From Silurus meridionalis (Eukaryota; Chordata; Actinopteri; Siluriformes; Siluridae): a stretch of DNA of 64,000 bases. Position numbers and translations under genes: made by a program. Positions 1 to 10,737 of the stretch are shown piece after piece; positions within the stretch are counted from its first letter, which is position 1, and each line of letters starts with the position of its first letter. The stretch spans positions 4,331,286-4,395,285 of the forward strand of contig NC_060902.1 in the NCBI RefSeq assembly GCF_014805685.1. Reading direction: 5' to 3'. The notes under the pieces were generated by a model, which was not told the DNA's origin, searched no databases, and saw only the letters and a program-made list of their open reading frames with translations.

Positions 1-59
1 CAGATGCAACACCTCTCCTGCTGCTAAATATTGACTGCCAAAGAAATACAAGTCACATA

Positions 60-304
60 AATATTGATTACTGTTTTTACAGCACACTGGACTCACACCA
101 ATTATTAAACAAGATTAATGGCTTTAGTAAAAAATTAGAGTCAGTAAATTACACAATGGAGAGGTTGAGCCAAAACCTTTTTCTCAGAAACAACTCTGTT
201 AGAATAAAAAAATCTGCAGTAGAAAAGGTATTGTAACTGTTTCATTGGGGATCTCATTAGTTCTACTTTGATCATGCAAATACTCAGTAAGCTTGTGCTT
301 GTGC

Positions 305-365
<61 letters not shown>

Positions 366-760
366 AAAGATATTTTTAATGTACAAAATGTAGATGAAAA
401 TGATTTAATATTTTGTAGTTACTGACCTTTCTTTCAGACAATGAACAATTTTAAACACAATGTTCTGAAAGTTTGACAAGGAAATTGAAGCATTAAAGCA
501 ATGACTGGTATTCCACTTATAGTCTAAAGTACTTCCGAGAACTTCTCTTGGATCTGATTGTAATTGCATAATTGTGTTCATTATTACCCTCAAATGCCAG
601 TTTTCCATAAAAAAACAGTACTTTCTCAGTATGTCTATGAAGCAACTATGGTAAGAGAGAACATTAGAGATTATTATACTGTATATGTCTAGTGGACTGA
701 CAGTAACCAAATTCTGGCTTTAATTGTGCCTATAACACTGACACATCTACATCAAGAAAT
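60..760 (+). repeat. Local duplication, module a, copy 1
   Basis: This stretch is recognisably the same sequence as 4880-5490. Shared words in the same order include GGGGATCTCATT (near 247 and 5011), AGAACTTCTCTTGGATC (near 537 and 5251) and CATTATTACC followed by TCAAATGCCA (near 577 and 5297). Both copies lie on the same strand. No coding frame is shared. Copy 1 carries a long GT run where copy 2 has only a few GT units. The duplication is old, judging by the many substitutions and small indels seen by eye. I do not recognise it as a named transposon. Confidence 0.7.
307..363 (+). repeat. (GT)n microsatellite
   Basis: An uninterrupted run of about 28 GT units, preceded by GCTTGTGCTTGT. It creates a poly Thr-His open frame on the minus strand that has no gene-like property. 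Confidence 0.97.
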
Positions 761-881
761 CATTAATATATAGTACTTTAGGAATGGTTTTATTGGATTT
801 TTCTTCCATTACTCACTCCATCTTCCAACATTGAATATAATGAGTAGTAGTAGGGAGTAATTTTATATATATAAATATTTT

Positions 882-887
<6 letters not shown>

Positions 888-958
<71 letters not shown>
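888..958 (+). repeat. (AT)n microsatellite with short (AC)n tail
   Basis: About 31 AT units followed by four AC units. Such AT runs extrude as cruciforms and are length-unstable. Confidence 0.95.
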
Positions 959-959
<1 letters not shown>

Positions 960-1127
960 TTTGTTTTATTTTATTTTTTTACTGTACTTTTACATTAGAG
1001 TATTTTCATTCTGAAAAAACGTATCTTTTTTTTTTTTTTTTTTTACTCCACTACATTTCAGAACAACTTGCTATTCCTTGCTATGTCTTACACTGAACTT
1101 CAAGCTTTGATCAAGTCATGGGAGAGC

Positions 1128-1410
1128 TGTACATGCTGTAGCAAAACAAATACTAATTATTTATAATTAGAAAACGACGGTCAAAACCAGCTGAGGCTCC
1201 TACGTCTCAGAATAGAATCTATAAACGTGATTGTATTCCTATTTCTTCATTTTTTTTATAAGCATGCTTTTTAAAACGAATCCTGGTATATAAAAGAGAA
1301 ACATTTCATTTAACGAAAGGACTGTAGTTTTCATAAATATATCTCAAATGCTTTATATAAAAACTTTCCCCCAAGCCACCATGCATATGAGAACAATTTG
1401 TCGCTTTATG
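1128..1410 (+). repeat. Local duplication, module b, copy 1
   Basis: Homologous to 2766-3085 on the same strand. Shared words in order are ACATGCTGTAGCAAAACA, a GTCTCAG...AATAGA..C stretch, and TATATAAAA followed by CTTTCCCCCA and a GCC.CCA.....ATGAG pattern. No shared open frame. With module a, it indicates that a block of at least 1.3 kb was duplicated locally and then disrupted. Confidence 0.65.
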
Positions 1411-2068
1411 AATAGCAGGACCTTTTTACATATCTAGAGGAAACGAGATCCTCACATAATGCAATTGTGTTTCCAATTCCAAAATGATTTTTCTTTGAAA
1501 TACTGTGTATGCAGTATTTTCCTCCTATATATATATAGAGGTCATGCTGCGATTTCTGCAAGAAGAACAGCTCTCATTAAACAACACATGCAAATATAAC
1601 TAGTTCAATAGACGGTGTGTATGAGAACATAATTTCTTCATGGCAGCTGTACATGAATTCGTCGTATGTCTATTCCAGTGGAAGATAGTAGGTTTTTTAA
1701 AGAATTCATGTCAGGTAAGGGGTGAAAACGAATCCAGTATGATGTGGTCCAATCTGCTGAGCCTCGATAACAGATGGGTGTGATCAGTAGAATCTCAGTT
1801 CAGTCACACAGCGATGCCCTTAAAGGGCGGGTGGCACGAGGCCACTTAAGTTAAACAAATTATGCCAGTGGAGATGGCATGCCCTTGTTCGAGGTGTCTG
1901 ACTGTGAGGTCAATTGTACCAATAATTTAAAACCTGTGACTGCTACATGCGATGTGATTTTTAAATCTGCTAGGTCAGGTTTACAGCTGAATTTGTTATC
2001 CTTCTCCACGTACCTGTACCTTGCAATGTAATTGGGTGCAATCTGATACGCATTGTTTATAAAATATA
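1411..2068. other. No recognisable feature
   Basis: A/T-rich sequence without a recognised repeat or a frame with gene-like properties. A small inverted repeat, CCTCCTATATATATATAGAGG-like, sits near 1521-1541. Confidence 0.5.
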
Positions 2069-2506
2069 CACTATATGGACAAAGTTTACACCTATCTGTA
2101 AGATTTGCATGTGCTTTTTGCATATACCACTCCACATTTACTCTCCTCTGTTCTTCCACTTCTCTGGGAAGATGTTTCATTAGATTTTGGAGTGTGCTTG
2201 TAGAGATTTGTGCTCAAGGCTATTAAGTGCTGATGTACTGTAGTATGAGGAGGCCTGGGGTGCATTGTTTGAATTTGTCTTAAAGGGGTTCAATAAGGTT
2301 GAGGTTCGAACAGGTTTTGTGCACAGGGACATTATGCCAGAACAGGTTTCAGACTCCTATCTTAAGTGAAGGGAAAATGTAATGGTAATACACCCAGAAA
2401 TATCTGATGTATACAATTGTGTGCCTCCAGCTTTGAGGTAGCATTTTGATGAAGAATCACATATGGGAGAAAAAGCCAATGTCCCAGCACTTTTGTCCAT
2501 TTAATG
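2069..2506 (-). mobile_element. Tc1-like element, internally deleted (CACTATATGG family)
   Basis: The left end begins CACTATATGGACAAA and the right end finishes TTTGTCCATTTAATG, imperfect inverted repeats flanked by TA at 2067-2068 and 2507-2508, the target duplication of Tc1/mariner elements. Internal sequence resembles the antisense of a Tc1 transposase 3' end: the TTTTGGAGTGTG stretch near 2183 and GGCCTGGGGTGCA near 2253. At about 440 bp it is far shorter than an autonomous element of about 1.6 kb, and the frames are broken. Two relatives in this window (30019-30167 and 43995-44519) share its internal CAATTGTGTGCCTCCAGCTT segment, so this is a non-autonomous subfamily. Confidence 0.85.
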
Positions 2507-2765
2507 TATGACTCTAACAGTAATGAACAAAAAACGGTAGGCATTCATCTAAGGTTGTTCATTTAGTGCATTGCTGATAAACAACATTAGAAAGCATTAC
2601 CCAAAATTGCATTTAGCAGAATTTTCTTGTTTTTTTTGTTTTTTTGCCTACATCTCTTTTCTGTTAAAATAATACATATGTCTATTACATCACATTAATA
2701 ATTTATTTTTAATACCATACTGTCTTATACAATAATACTGTCTTGTGCATCTCTTGTTGGATAAC

Positions 2766-3085
2766 TACATGCTGTAGCAAAACAGGCACAAGCCTAATCA
2801 ATTTAGTTTATAATAAAAAAGGTGACAGTTAAAAGCACATGGCATTCATGAGTCTCAGTCAGAATAGAGTCCTAAATATATATTTTTTCTTCACACTTTT
2901 ACATATAACTATGTTTTTTTTTTTTTAATAACTTCAGCTAAATTATACGAAAGAATGAATCATTTCAGTTCAAGAAAGGGTTCTATTTTATTTTTGTATT
3001 TTTTATTTTTTTTTAGCAAATATAGCACAATGATTTATATAAAAGCTTTCCCCCATGCCGCCACACACATGAGCTCAATTTTCAT
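2766..3085 (+). repeat. Local duplication, module b, copy 2
   Basis: Second copy of 1128-1410, same strand, diverged and carrying extra poly-T insertions near 2911-2925 and 3000-3014. Confidence 0.65.
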
Positions 3086-3515
3086 CTCATTTCTGCAAAA
3101 ATATGCATCTCGGTTGAAATAGCTGATTCTGGAAATGAAAGTACACAGCAAGGAAGCTCATGTCCATCACTAGAGCTCCTCATAACTCAATGCAGATTGA
3201 TCAGATTTCCATTGAGAGTAGGTGGGAGTAGGATGATTTGTTTTTCTTTTAAATAGTCCTTTAAACAGCACTTTAAAGTAAGTGACATGGAAATGATATA
3301 AAGAATAAATAAAGAAGAAGGAAAAATGTCTTTCTCCTGATAGTTTTACACATGGATTATGACTTAAAATATCTGAAATATTTTCTTAATACATTTGATT
3401 CTTTTATCTATTCCTGACTTATTTGCTCTTTTGTAAAGAGACTTTTTCTAGTGACATAAAAAGTATTTTTAATTATTATAAAATGTTTATTTAAAAATAC
3501 TGACATCGAGTAGCC
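3086..3515. other. No recognisable feature
   Basis: A/T-rich unique-looking sequence; no coding or repeat signal that I can support. Confidence 0.45.
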
Positions 3516-3551
3516 TGATACTTCTTCTTCTGATACTTCTTCTTCTGATAC
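3516..3551 (+). repeat. Short 15-bp tandem repeat
   Basis: TGATACTTCTTCTTC occurs twice in tandem followed by TGATAC, giving about 2.4 units. Confidence 0.85.
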
Positions 3552-3779
3552 AGTATATGTAATAATATTAATATACAGTGTAGGCCATTTTATTTAGATT
3601 GACCTCAAATGTTGACGCTCTATGATCAGGGAGCCGTCAAAAATCCCACATTACTGCCCCATCTCATTTTTGTATTTACTCTTTATCACATTGACACAAT
3701 TTTAATACACTTCCCGCTTGCACATATCTCTATATAAATTGTCAGTTGTTCATGTTATTCTAACTGTACCTTTTATTAT

Positions 3780-3814
3780 TAGTAGTAGTAGTAGTTGTAG
3801 TAGTAGTAGTAGTT
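3780..3814 (+). repeat. (AGT)n microsatellite
   Basis: About eleven AGT units with a single TGT interruption. Confidence 0.9.
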
Positions 3815-3995
3815 GATAGTGTTGTATTTAGAAGGTTTTGCACCATTAAACGTCCTTGTGCATGTGTGAGTGCACTTGACCCAAAAAAATGAGTCCTTTT
3901 TTAGCAATGCTTCTCACCTCACTTTTACTGCAAATAGCAAAACTTTATTTTTTACTTTCAAATGTTAAGGCACATAACCTGTTATAAGCACATAC

Positions 3996-4620
3996 AGTAT
4001 TGGTCCAGTATTTTGATGAATATTTTCCTAAATTCCGACAAATTTCTATGTTTATACTCAAAGGAACAGTGGACGATTCTAAACTTCCATTGCTTAAGAT
4101 TTAGGTGTAATATTTCCCCAAAAGGTTTGTAAGATAAGTACTAAAAGAAATAATATTAACTGCTTGTTATCAATCCACAGCAACATCCTTTAATATAAAT
4201 ATGCTGTGTAAGCTGAGTTAATGGTTCTAGATAAATTTAAAGTCAGAAGAGGTTGATCCGAAACTTTTCCTAGTAACAACTTTACTGTTCACGGGTACAT
4301 GCCAAGAAACAGTGGATGATTCTATACTTCCATTATTTAAGATTTAAGCATAATTTTGCCTAAAAAGGGTAATGTGTTTGTAAGGTAGCTACTAAAGTAT
4401 ACATTTAATTGTCTTCAATCCCTACAACTTTCCAAATTTCATAGGCCTTGCTGTATATGCTGTAATAACCTCTATATAAATATATATGCAACTCTACTGT
4501 TACTATTGTAAAATTCAACAGTAGAGAAATTATTATTGCAATAGTTTCATTGGGGATCTCATTTGCTTTACATTCGTCATACAAACACTTTTTATCATGC
4601 AGTGGTTAGTATTATAAATA
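3996..4620 (+). repeat. Diverged tandem units related to module a
   Basis: Two partial units precede the full copy at 4633-5490. All three carry AACAGTGGA(C/T)GATTCT (near 4065, 4307 and 4695), then CTTCCA(T/C)T..TTAAGATT, a (T/C)AATA or TAATTT stretch and a TA(G/A)GTA(C/G)TA..A stretch. The second unit also contains the GGGGATCTCATTTG word. This gives an imperfect direct array of about three units of several hundred bases each. Confidence 0.6.
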
Positions 4621-4632
4621 CCTGGGTATGAG

Positions 4633-5490
4633 AATATATTGGTCTAGTATATGGATGAATATTTTACACATTTATACCAATTACACACCAGGAAACAGTG
4701 GATGATTCTCCCCTTCCACTCCTTAAGATTCAAGCGTAATAGTACCCAAAAAAGGCTGCTGTTTTTTTTTTTTGTTTTTTTTTGATAGGTACTAATGAAA
4801 ACTTTTTCTCATTAATACCCATTAATATGGCAACATCCTTCATTATGAAAACAGTGCCAGCCCTTTTCTTTCCTCATGCTGTATAAGATGTATGAATGGC
4901 TCTATTAAAAATTAGTCAGTAAGTGAAAAGTCAGGAGAGGTTGGTTACAACTCTATGGGGAAGAGGGAAAATAAAAATATGCAGTAGAAAAATTATCATT
5001 GTTTCACTGGGGATCTCATTTGTTTTACTTTCATAGTGCAAACTCTCAGGAAACCTTTTTGTTTGTGTGTGATTTGTTTTAACGTTTAAAATGTAGATGC
5101 AAATGATTCTGGTTAGTATTTTGTAATTACTGACTTTTTCAGATGATGGACAATTTTAAACATGAAACATTTTGGAGGTTTGACTTGAAAATGTAAGCAT
5201 TAAAGCACTGACTGGTATTTCGCTTATAACTTGAACATAATTCTAAAATTCTAAGAACTTCTCTTGGATCAGCCAACTGTGATTGCATAAATCTGGTCAT
5301 TATTACCTTCAAATGCCACTTTGTCATTAAAAATCAAGACTTTCTCAGGAATCATCTTAAACATTTTCAGAGAAAGACTGTGTTTGAGTAATGGTCCTGG
5401 GTAAAAAAAAAATTTACAGTGGCTGTTATAATTTGGCTGAATTCCAGCTACAATTGTGTCTATAACGTTGACAAGTCCACATCGAGATAT
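4633..5490 (+). repeat. Local duplication, module a, copy 2
   Basis: Homologous to 60-760 over about 600 bp, with an added 5' part that matches the units at 3996-4620. Poly-T runs near 4761-4782 interrupt it. It has a short GTTTGTGTGTG in place of the 57-bp GT run of copy 1. Confidence 0.65.
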
Positions 5491-5762
5491 CTTCTAATCT
5501 TATATCTGATCTTATGTCTGAATCATTTGGTACTCATTGCGACAAATCTGTGAGAAGGCCATTAACGCAATATAACCTCAATTTTAACCAGCATCCAAAT
5601 AATATATTTGATTATCCAGAGTAAGTGATGCTCATGTTTTACCATAAGGTGCAATTAGCACTCACCGACTGCTGAGAATACAAAAATATAAGGGCGATAA
5701 AAACAACTTCAAGTGTCTTGGGCAAAGCTTAAAAACAAAGTGGTTTTCAGGAAGAGATTATT

Positions 5763-5920
5763 TGACATTTATGGTATTTGTCAGATGCCCTTATCCAGAG
5801 CGATTTACATCTTTAGCATTGAGGGCCTTGCTCAGGGTCCCATGAGTGGCAGCTGGGATTTGAACTTACAACCTTTGGATTCAAAGACCAATGCTGAAGT
5901 CCAACGTCCTATCACCTCCC
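5763..5920 (-). mobile_element. tRNA-derived SINE, family 1, copy 1
   Basis: Read on the minus strand, it ends in a tail with CTCTGGATAAGGGCATCTG, matching the 3' tail of the L2-type LINE fragment at 10738-11220. The head contains a B-box-like GTAAGTTCAAATCCC, as in tRNA-derived SINEs; the A-box part is eroded. A plus-strand open frame crosses it by chance. Family 1 is present three times in this window. Confidence 0.75.
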
Positions 5921-5955
5921 AAAACTTATTTGGAGAATTAGAATTAAAGAGCACA

Positions 5956-6132
5956 TATTTACATTTATGGCATTTGGCAGATATCCTTATCCAGAGCGAC
6001 CTACATTTACCTCATTAATACAGTTTAGCATCTATAGGTTTAAGGGTCCTGCTCAGCTGAGTTACCAATAGTGGCAGCTTCAGATCTTCAAATCCAAAAC
6101 CTAATGACTTAATCACTGAGTTACCACCTCCC
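5956..6132 (-). mobile_element. tRNA-derived SINE, family 1, copy 2
   Basis: Begins with TTACATTTATGGCATTTGGC and continues with TTATCCAGAGCGAC, the reverse of the family tail. It ends in ACTTAATCACTGAGTTACCA, which read on the minus strand is a tRNA-like A-box head. It lies head-to-tail with the copy at 5763, only about 35 bp away, in the same orientation. Confidence 0.75.
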
Positions 6133-7126
6133 CTATTGCACACATGACCTGACTGGCCAACAATACTCTTATAGCTGAGACGTTAACAACAGGAAGTCAT
6201 CTTTATTCAGGTTAAAGCTTCAAGAAACTTTCTGTTATAAGTTGTTTTAAGTATATTTTAGACAAAATCAGAGTTCAATTTCTTCTGCCACTGTATTCCA
6301 TCCAGCACAAAGTTCGGCACATGCTATCGTGCATCATGAGATGCTTTTTTGTTCACCACGGTTGTAAAGAGTGATTATTCAAGTTATCATAGACTTCTTG
6401 GCAGTTTAAAAGAGTGCGGCCATTCTTCTCCACTCTCTCACCAATACATTTCCTCTGAAATAATTTTGTGTGTGTTCTGTGCAGAGATTGGTGTACATTA
6501 AAAATCCCAGGAGATATGATATCCTGATATCCCAAAACCAGTCCTTCTGCCAGTAACAGATATGCCTCCTGGTCTGATTTTTAACAATAACTGAACGCTT
6601 GGTGATGTCACATCATTTATAATTGTATGAATGTCCAAGTGCAAGAATCAAAACTAATCCTTGCTTCAGCTTTACATTTATTCATGCTGATAAAAGCTCA
6701 CTTTTTTTAGTACCCAAAATGTACTGTGAAACTGAGCAGCTTAACACATAGAGAGAGTCTAGAGGTGATGATGCTCGCTCATTATGCTATTGAACAACAC
6801 TCGTTCTGCTGCTATGCTTTAGGAATACTGGATTTGTGTAGTTTTATCAGGGTTTGGTTTAATAGTGGTTCAGTAAAAAATAAAAAACAACTGTTCAGAA
6901 CCGTTAATGATGCAAATTGTATGATGAAACAAAAGGCAGGCAGAATTTTGTATTCAAATAAATCTGGGTAATTATTAAAAGAGTGGTAATTAAAGTCCCA
7001 TTTGAAACCATGATTCAACAAAATATAAATAAGGCTGAAGAATGTGTTTTCAGAATAAAACTGAACAATTAACAACCAGTACATGCAATCACAGAACACC
7101 CATGGACTATACACAAACATGCACGC

Positions 7127-7134
<8 letters not shown>
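6133..7134. other. No recognisable feature
   Basis: About 1 kb without a recognised repeat. Open frames of 60-124 codons exist on both strands but overlap each other, and one runs into the AC microsatellite. Confidence 0.5.
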
Positions 7135-7186
<52 letters not shown>

Positions 7187-7189
7187 AAA
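7135..7189 (+). repeat. (AC)n microsatellite
   Basis: About 22 perfect AC units to 7179, then an interrupted ACACACAA tail. It produces overlapping Thr-His and Cys-Val frames. Confidence 0.96.
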
Positions 7190-7569
7190 GAGTGAAATTA
7201 GAAGTCAAGTCTTTCCACAGCTGAGAGGGGACTGGCATTGTGCTGACTGCACAATCGCATTCAGGAGTGAAAAAGAACAATAGACAACACATACACCCTG
7301 CTGAGAACCATCAGTCTTCCTTAAAACACTTTTTCTACTGGTAACAGATAAAACGTTGCTGCCTAACACACCTCTGAAACCTGTTAACACTATACAGAGG
7401 CCTAGAACACCCCACTGCACAGAGCAAGCCAAGTTTAACCTCACTGTTTCTGTTCAGTAACACTGGAGGTATACAAATGTGTACTTATTTATTTATTACC
7501 ATTTGGGCAAAGAAGTACAATTTCAATTAGCCGATATGTTATTTTAAAACATTGACATGTTCTTCTTAT

Positions 7570-7612
7570 CTCAAAGAGGTTTCATCCGAGTTCTTCAGTT
7601 TCCTCCCACCTT
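7570..7612 (+). repeat. SINE/LINE remnant, short
   Basis: The phrase TTTCATCCGAGTTCTTCAG then TTTCCTCCCACC resembles the TTTCCTCCGG...TTTCCTCCCACC stretch of a widespread fish tRNA-derived repeat. Only about 40 bp remain, so family assignment is weak. Confidence 0.35.
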
Positions 7613-7658
7613 ACATTAAAATGGCAGATTGTTAATTGTTAAATCTGTATTACTTTCT

Positions 7659-7664
<6 letters not shown>

Positions 7665-7736
<72 letters not shown>
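7665..7736 (+). repeat. (TA)n microsatellite
   Basis: 36 perfect TA units, followed by more degenerate TA-rich sequence to about 7780. Confidence 0.96.
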
Positions 7737-7742
<6 letters not shown>

Positions 7743-7786
7743 TATATATTTTATACTTCATACTTTATATTTTATTTTATTTTAGT

Positions 7787-7788
7787 AT

Positions 7789-7819
<31 letters not shown>

Positions 7820-7840
7820 TTTTTTTTTTTTTTTTTTTTT
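7787..7840 (+). repeat. (ATTT)n microsatellite and T20 run
   Basis: About eight ATTT units run directly into an uninterrupted T run of about 20 bases. Confidence 0.95.
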
Positions 7841-7871
7841 GCATTTCCTAATTATTGGACAGAAGTAAAAA

Positions 7872-7936
7872 GCATTTCACTAAATGTCGTACTCTGTATG
7901 AATGTGTATGTGGCCAAAAAATTTGATTTGATGCAC
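7872..7936 (+). mobile_element. LINE-like 3' tail
   Basis: The stretch GCATTTCACTAAATGTCGTA, then TGTATGAATGTGTATGTGGC and TTTGATTTGATG, is the reverse complement of the opening of the repeat at 31229 (ATTTGTCACATACACATACA, then GCAGTGAAATGCTT). It is a short 3' end of the same dispersed family in the opposite orientation. I cannot name the LINE clade. Confidence 0.55.
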
Positions 7937-8199
7937 TGCTCTATAGGCAAATAGCTGATTTTGAATGGAACAAGTTTTGATGCATTATGAATAAATTAGT
8001 CATTAATTATGACACTATTTTATTATTTTAAAAAGGAATTAACAAACCTTATAATCTCATAAGAATGTCATTGTTGGAGGAAAAATACAGAATTTCTCAA
8101 AATGTTAAAGGAAAAAGAAAAAAAAAAAAAAGCATGATTTACTGTTCCCGGGGTGCCAATACTTTTGCATCCAGCATGCAATTGTGTATATAAAATAAT

Positions 8200-8300
<101 letters not shown>

Positions 8301-8539
8301 CCCACTGTTAATTTTTGTCCTTTAAATAGCTGAACCCAGATAAGAATCAAATCCAGTGTGTAACCGTTTCCCAAATATATTTTGACACAACTTTCTAGTT
8401 TTCAGAGTTATATTGAAAGCCTTTGTAGTGGATACATGTTTACAGCTGCTATATAATAATCCAACACTACAATTCCAGTGAGTGTTTCAGGATAAACATG
8501 AATTACAATAAATTGGCTAAAGTCCAAATGATTTCCATT

Positions 8540-9060
8540 CAGCTCTACAGGAAGCTCATTAAGGCTGAGAGGGATTTGCCTGTATCTGTGTCTCCAGACT
8601 CATATTGAGGAAATATCTGCTGTCTGTAAACGTTTCTCTCCATCACACACAGAAAAAAAGAGCTTGGAAAGCAAATGTCGACTCAGAGAATGCCTTTTAC
8701 ATGACTTCATAAATGTCTTAAGCACCAAGTGTGGCTACGTGCACAGCGGCAGCACTACAGATTGAGAAAAAAACAAAAAAATAGAGGCTGAAGCTAATTT
8801 GTTTCCTTTCCCAGACTATACCTTCATTAGTGGTAGCTGTCTCATAGTAAAATGCATAGGAGGAAATGTTTTCTTAGCCTGCCACAGTCATTCTAATTCT
8901 CTCCAAAGTCACATTCTTGCTTTGGTCTGTTGTTTGACAACAACATGAGTGGAAGCTCTTGATTAAATTATGACTGCAGATGATTGGCTGATTTAAAGAG
9001 TTGCATAAACCTATGGGTATTCCTAATAAAGAGGACAGTGTAAAATTTAACATAACTCTT
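8540..9060. promoter_or_regulatory. Candidate conserved non-coding segment
   Basis: Repeat-free, with balanced composition against A/T-rich surroundings. It contains TAAT/ATTA-type words such as GCTAATTTGTTTCC near 8793, CTTCATTAGTGG near 8822 and TTGATTAAATTATGACTGCA near 8960. There is no long open frame. These properties resemble vertebrate developmental enhancers, but conservation cannot be seen from one sequence. Confidence 0.25.
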
Positions 9061-9124
9061 TAACCTGTTACATGGGTCTGAAAAATGGTGTTGAAAATAA
9101 AGAATGCATTATGTTGACATAAAA

Positions 9125-9475
9125 TCCTCTCCTCAGACAAACGGGTCGTGGTGCATAATTCCTGACGGCTTACATCCAGGAGGACGGTGTGCACCTCGTT
9201 GCCCATCCCTCCGCAGCACCACCAGGAGGCCAGACCGTTAGCTCTGCCACAAGATGTGCTTCAGGCGCTCGTGGGTAAGGCTTATGCCTCGGCAGGTCAA
9301 GCCGCTGCGTCCCTGCACACCATGGCGGTCCTGCAGGCATATCAGGCTGAACTGCTGCATTAACTGTATGTGGGAGGTGCCCCGGTGCGGCCAGTTTACG
9401 AGCTCTGCCAGACGGCGGACCTGGTACTCCCTGAGACTTCAGTGCATTCGCATCCACAACTATATCGGCCATTGG
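9125..9475 (+). pseudogene. DIRS-like retrotransposon fragment (gag-like ORF)
   Basis: This island is much richer in G and C than its flanks. The plus-strand frame from about 9240 reads LPQDVLQALVGKAYASAGQA, then ASLHTMAVLQAYQAELL, then meets a stop. Helical, Ala- and Gln-rich sequence of this kind is found in the first ORF of fish DIRS-type retrotransposons, as I recall the family. No tyrosine-recombinase or reverse-transcriptase part is present. A short frame of 91 codons in another phase is a shadow. It is a dead, isolated fragment; assignment rests on recognition of this motif only. Confidence 0.5.
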
Positions 9476-9577
9476 TTGATATTAGCTCGATCAGAGCAGG
9501 TAACAAATAACAAAGAAAGGTACAATTAAGAATCTTTGATTTTCAGAAACATGTAGCCTATAACGTACTTAAAAAAA

Positions 9578-9725
9578 ACTTTATTTCGGCTTCTCCCATT
9601 AGGGGTCGCCACAGCGGATGTTTGATTTGCCACGTTTTTACGCTGGATGCCCTTCCTAACGCAACCCTCCCCATATATCCGGGCATGGGACCGGCACTAA
9701 GTGTGGCTGGGGTTGGTTCCCTGAC
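9578..9725 (-). mobile_element. tRNA-Glu-derived SINE, family 2, 5'-truncated copy
   Basis: On the minus strand it reads GTGCCGGTCCCATGCCCGG, GGGAGGGTTGCGTTAGGAAG and GCGACCCCTAATGGGAGAAG, the body and tail of the full copies at 45966 and 58477. The tRNA-like head is missing, as in 5'-truncated retroposon copies. I found no clear target-site duplication. Confidence 0.85.
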
Positions 9726-10737
9726 ATAATGAACTATGGAGTAAAAACCGGACAGCAGCAAATTATAGAGCTTTCTTTAAAAAACAGCAGAAGAAGAAAA
9801 CAAGAAAACTTGTTCAGTCCATCGTCCATCTCAGTTGCAAGGTTAAGGAGTTTATTGCATATTATAGACACAAATACATTTCTTACGAGAGGATTTCTCT
9901 TTCTGTGAAAAATAAACTTCTAACGTGTGACATGGTGTGTACTTGTTCAGCCACTGGACTGCCACTTGAAACGTACCTGGTGTATGAACTCATAACTCAC
10001 GCCACATACAAGGAGCAATTGTGGCCAGGGAGTGTGATACAGCTATAGAAGGACATTCTAATAATAATAGTCGAACTGCAATGAAAATACTAGAGCAAAT
10101 GGAAAGCCGCATGTGAATTTGCTCTCCACACATATGACCATGTGAGATTCTAAGCACCATTCATGTGAACTATAATAGCATCGACAGAGAAGGATAAGGC
10201 AGGATAATAATGGTTCATGCTACTCCATCATCAGAATGTTCATAAAGATTTTGGCTGAAGGTGGTGGCTTTTAAATCTAGAGCAATATAGCAGTTTTGAG
10301 AAAGTCATCTATGGCACAAAATGTAGATTTAGTGTAGCAGAAACAGAAAACACTAATGGAATCTTTAGGCAATAAAACTATACAGCTTGGAAATAATTAT
10401 TATTATTTCAGTTCTGTTTCTATTTTCAGTTCCTGTTTGTATTCTGCTTTGACACACTTATTGTCCTTATTCTTTGTATTGATTTTATTTATACTTCTTA
10501 AAAAAGAATCAATACTAAATTGTTATTTGGAATTTAATCCTTGCATGTGAACAAGGTTGTAAAGTGAACAACTCTCAGATCTCACCTTTGGTCACTGCAG
10601 GCAACCTTGATGTAATTATGGACAATCAATTGTCCTTTTTGTTCTCTTACATAGCCGATCTGACATGGCATGCAGATTTTTCCTTTACAACATTAAAAGG
10701 ATTTGTCTGTTTGTACTCGCACAAGTTCTCCAATCAC
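9726..10737. other. No recognisable feature
   Basis: About 1 kb with two short plus-strand frames (64 and 66 codons) that show no family resemblance. Confidence 0.45.
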
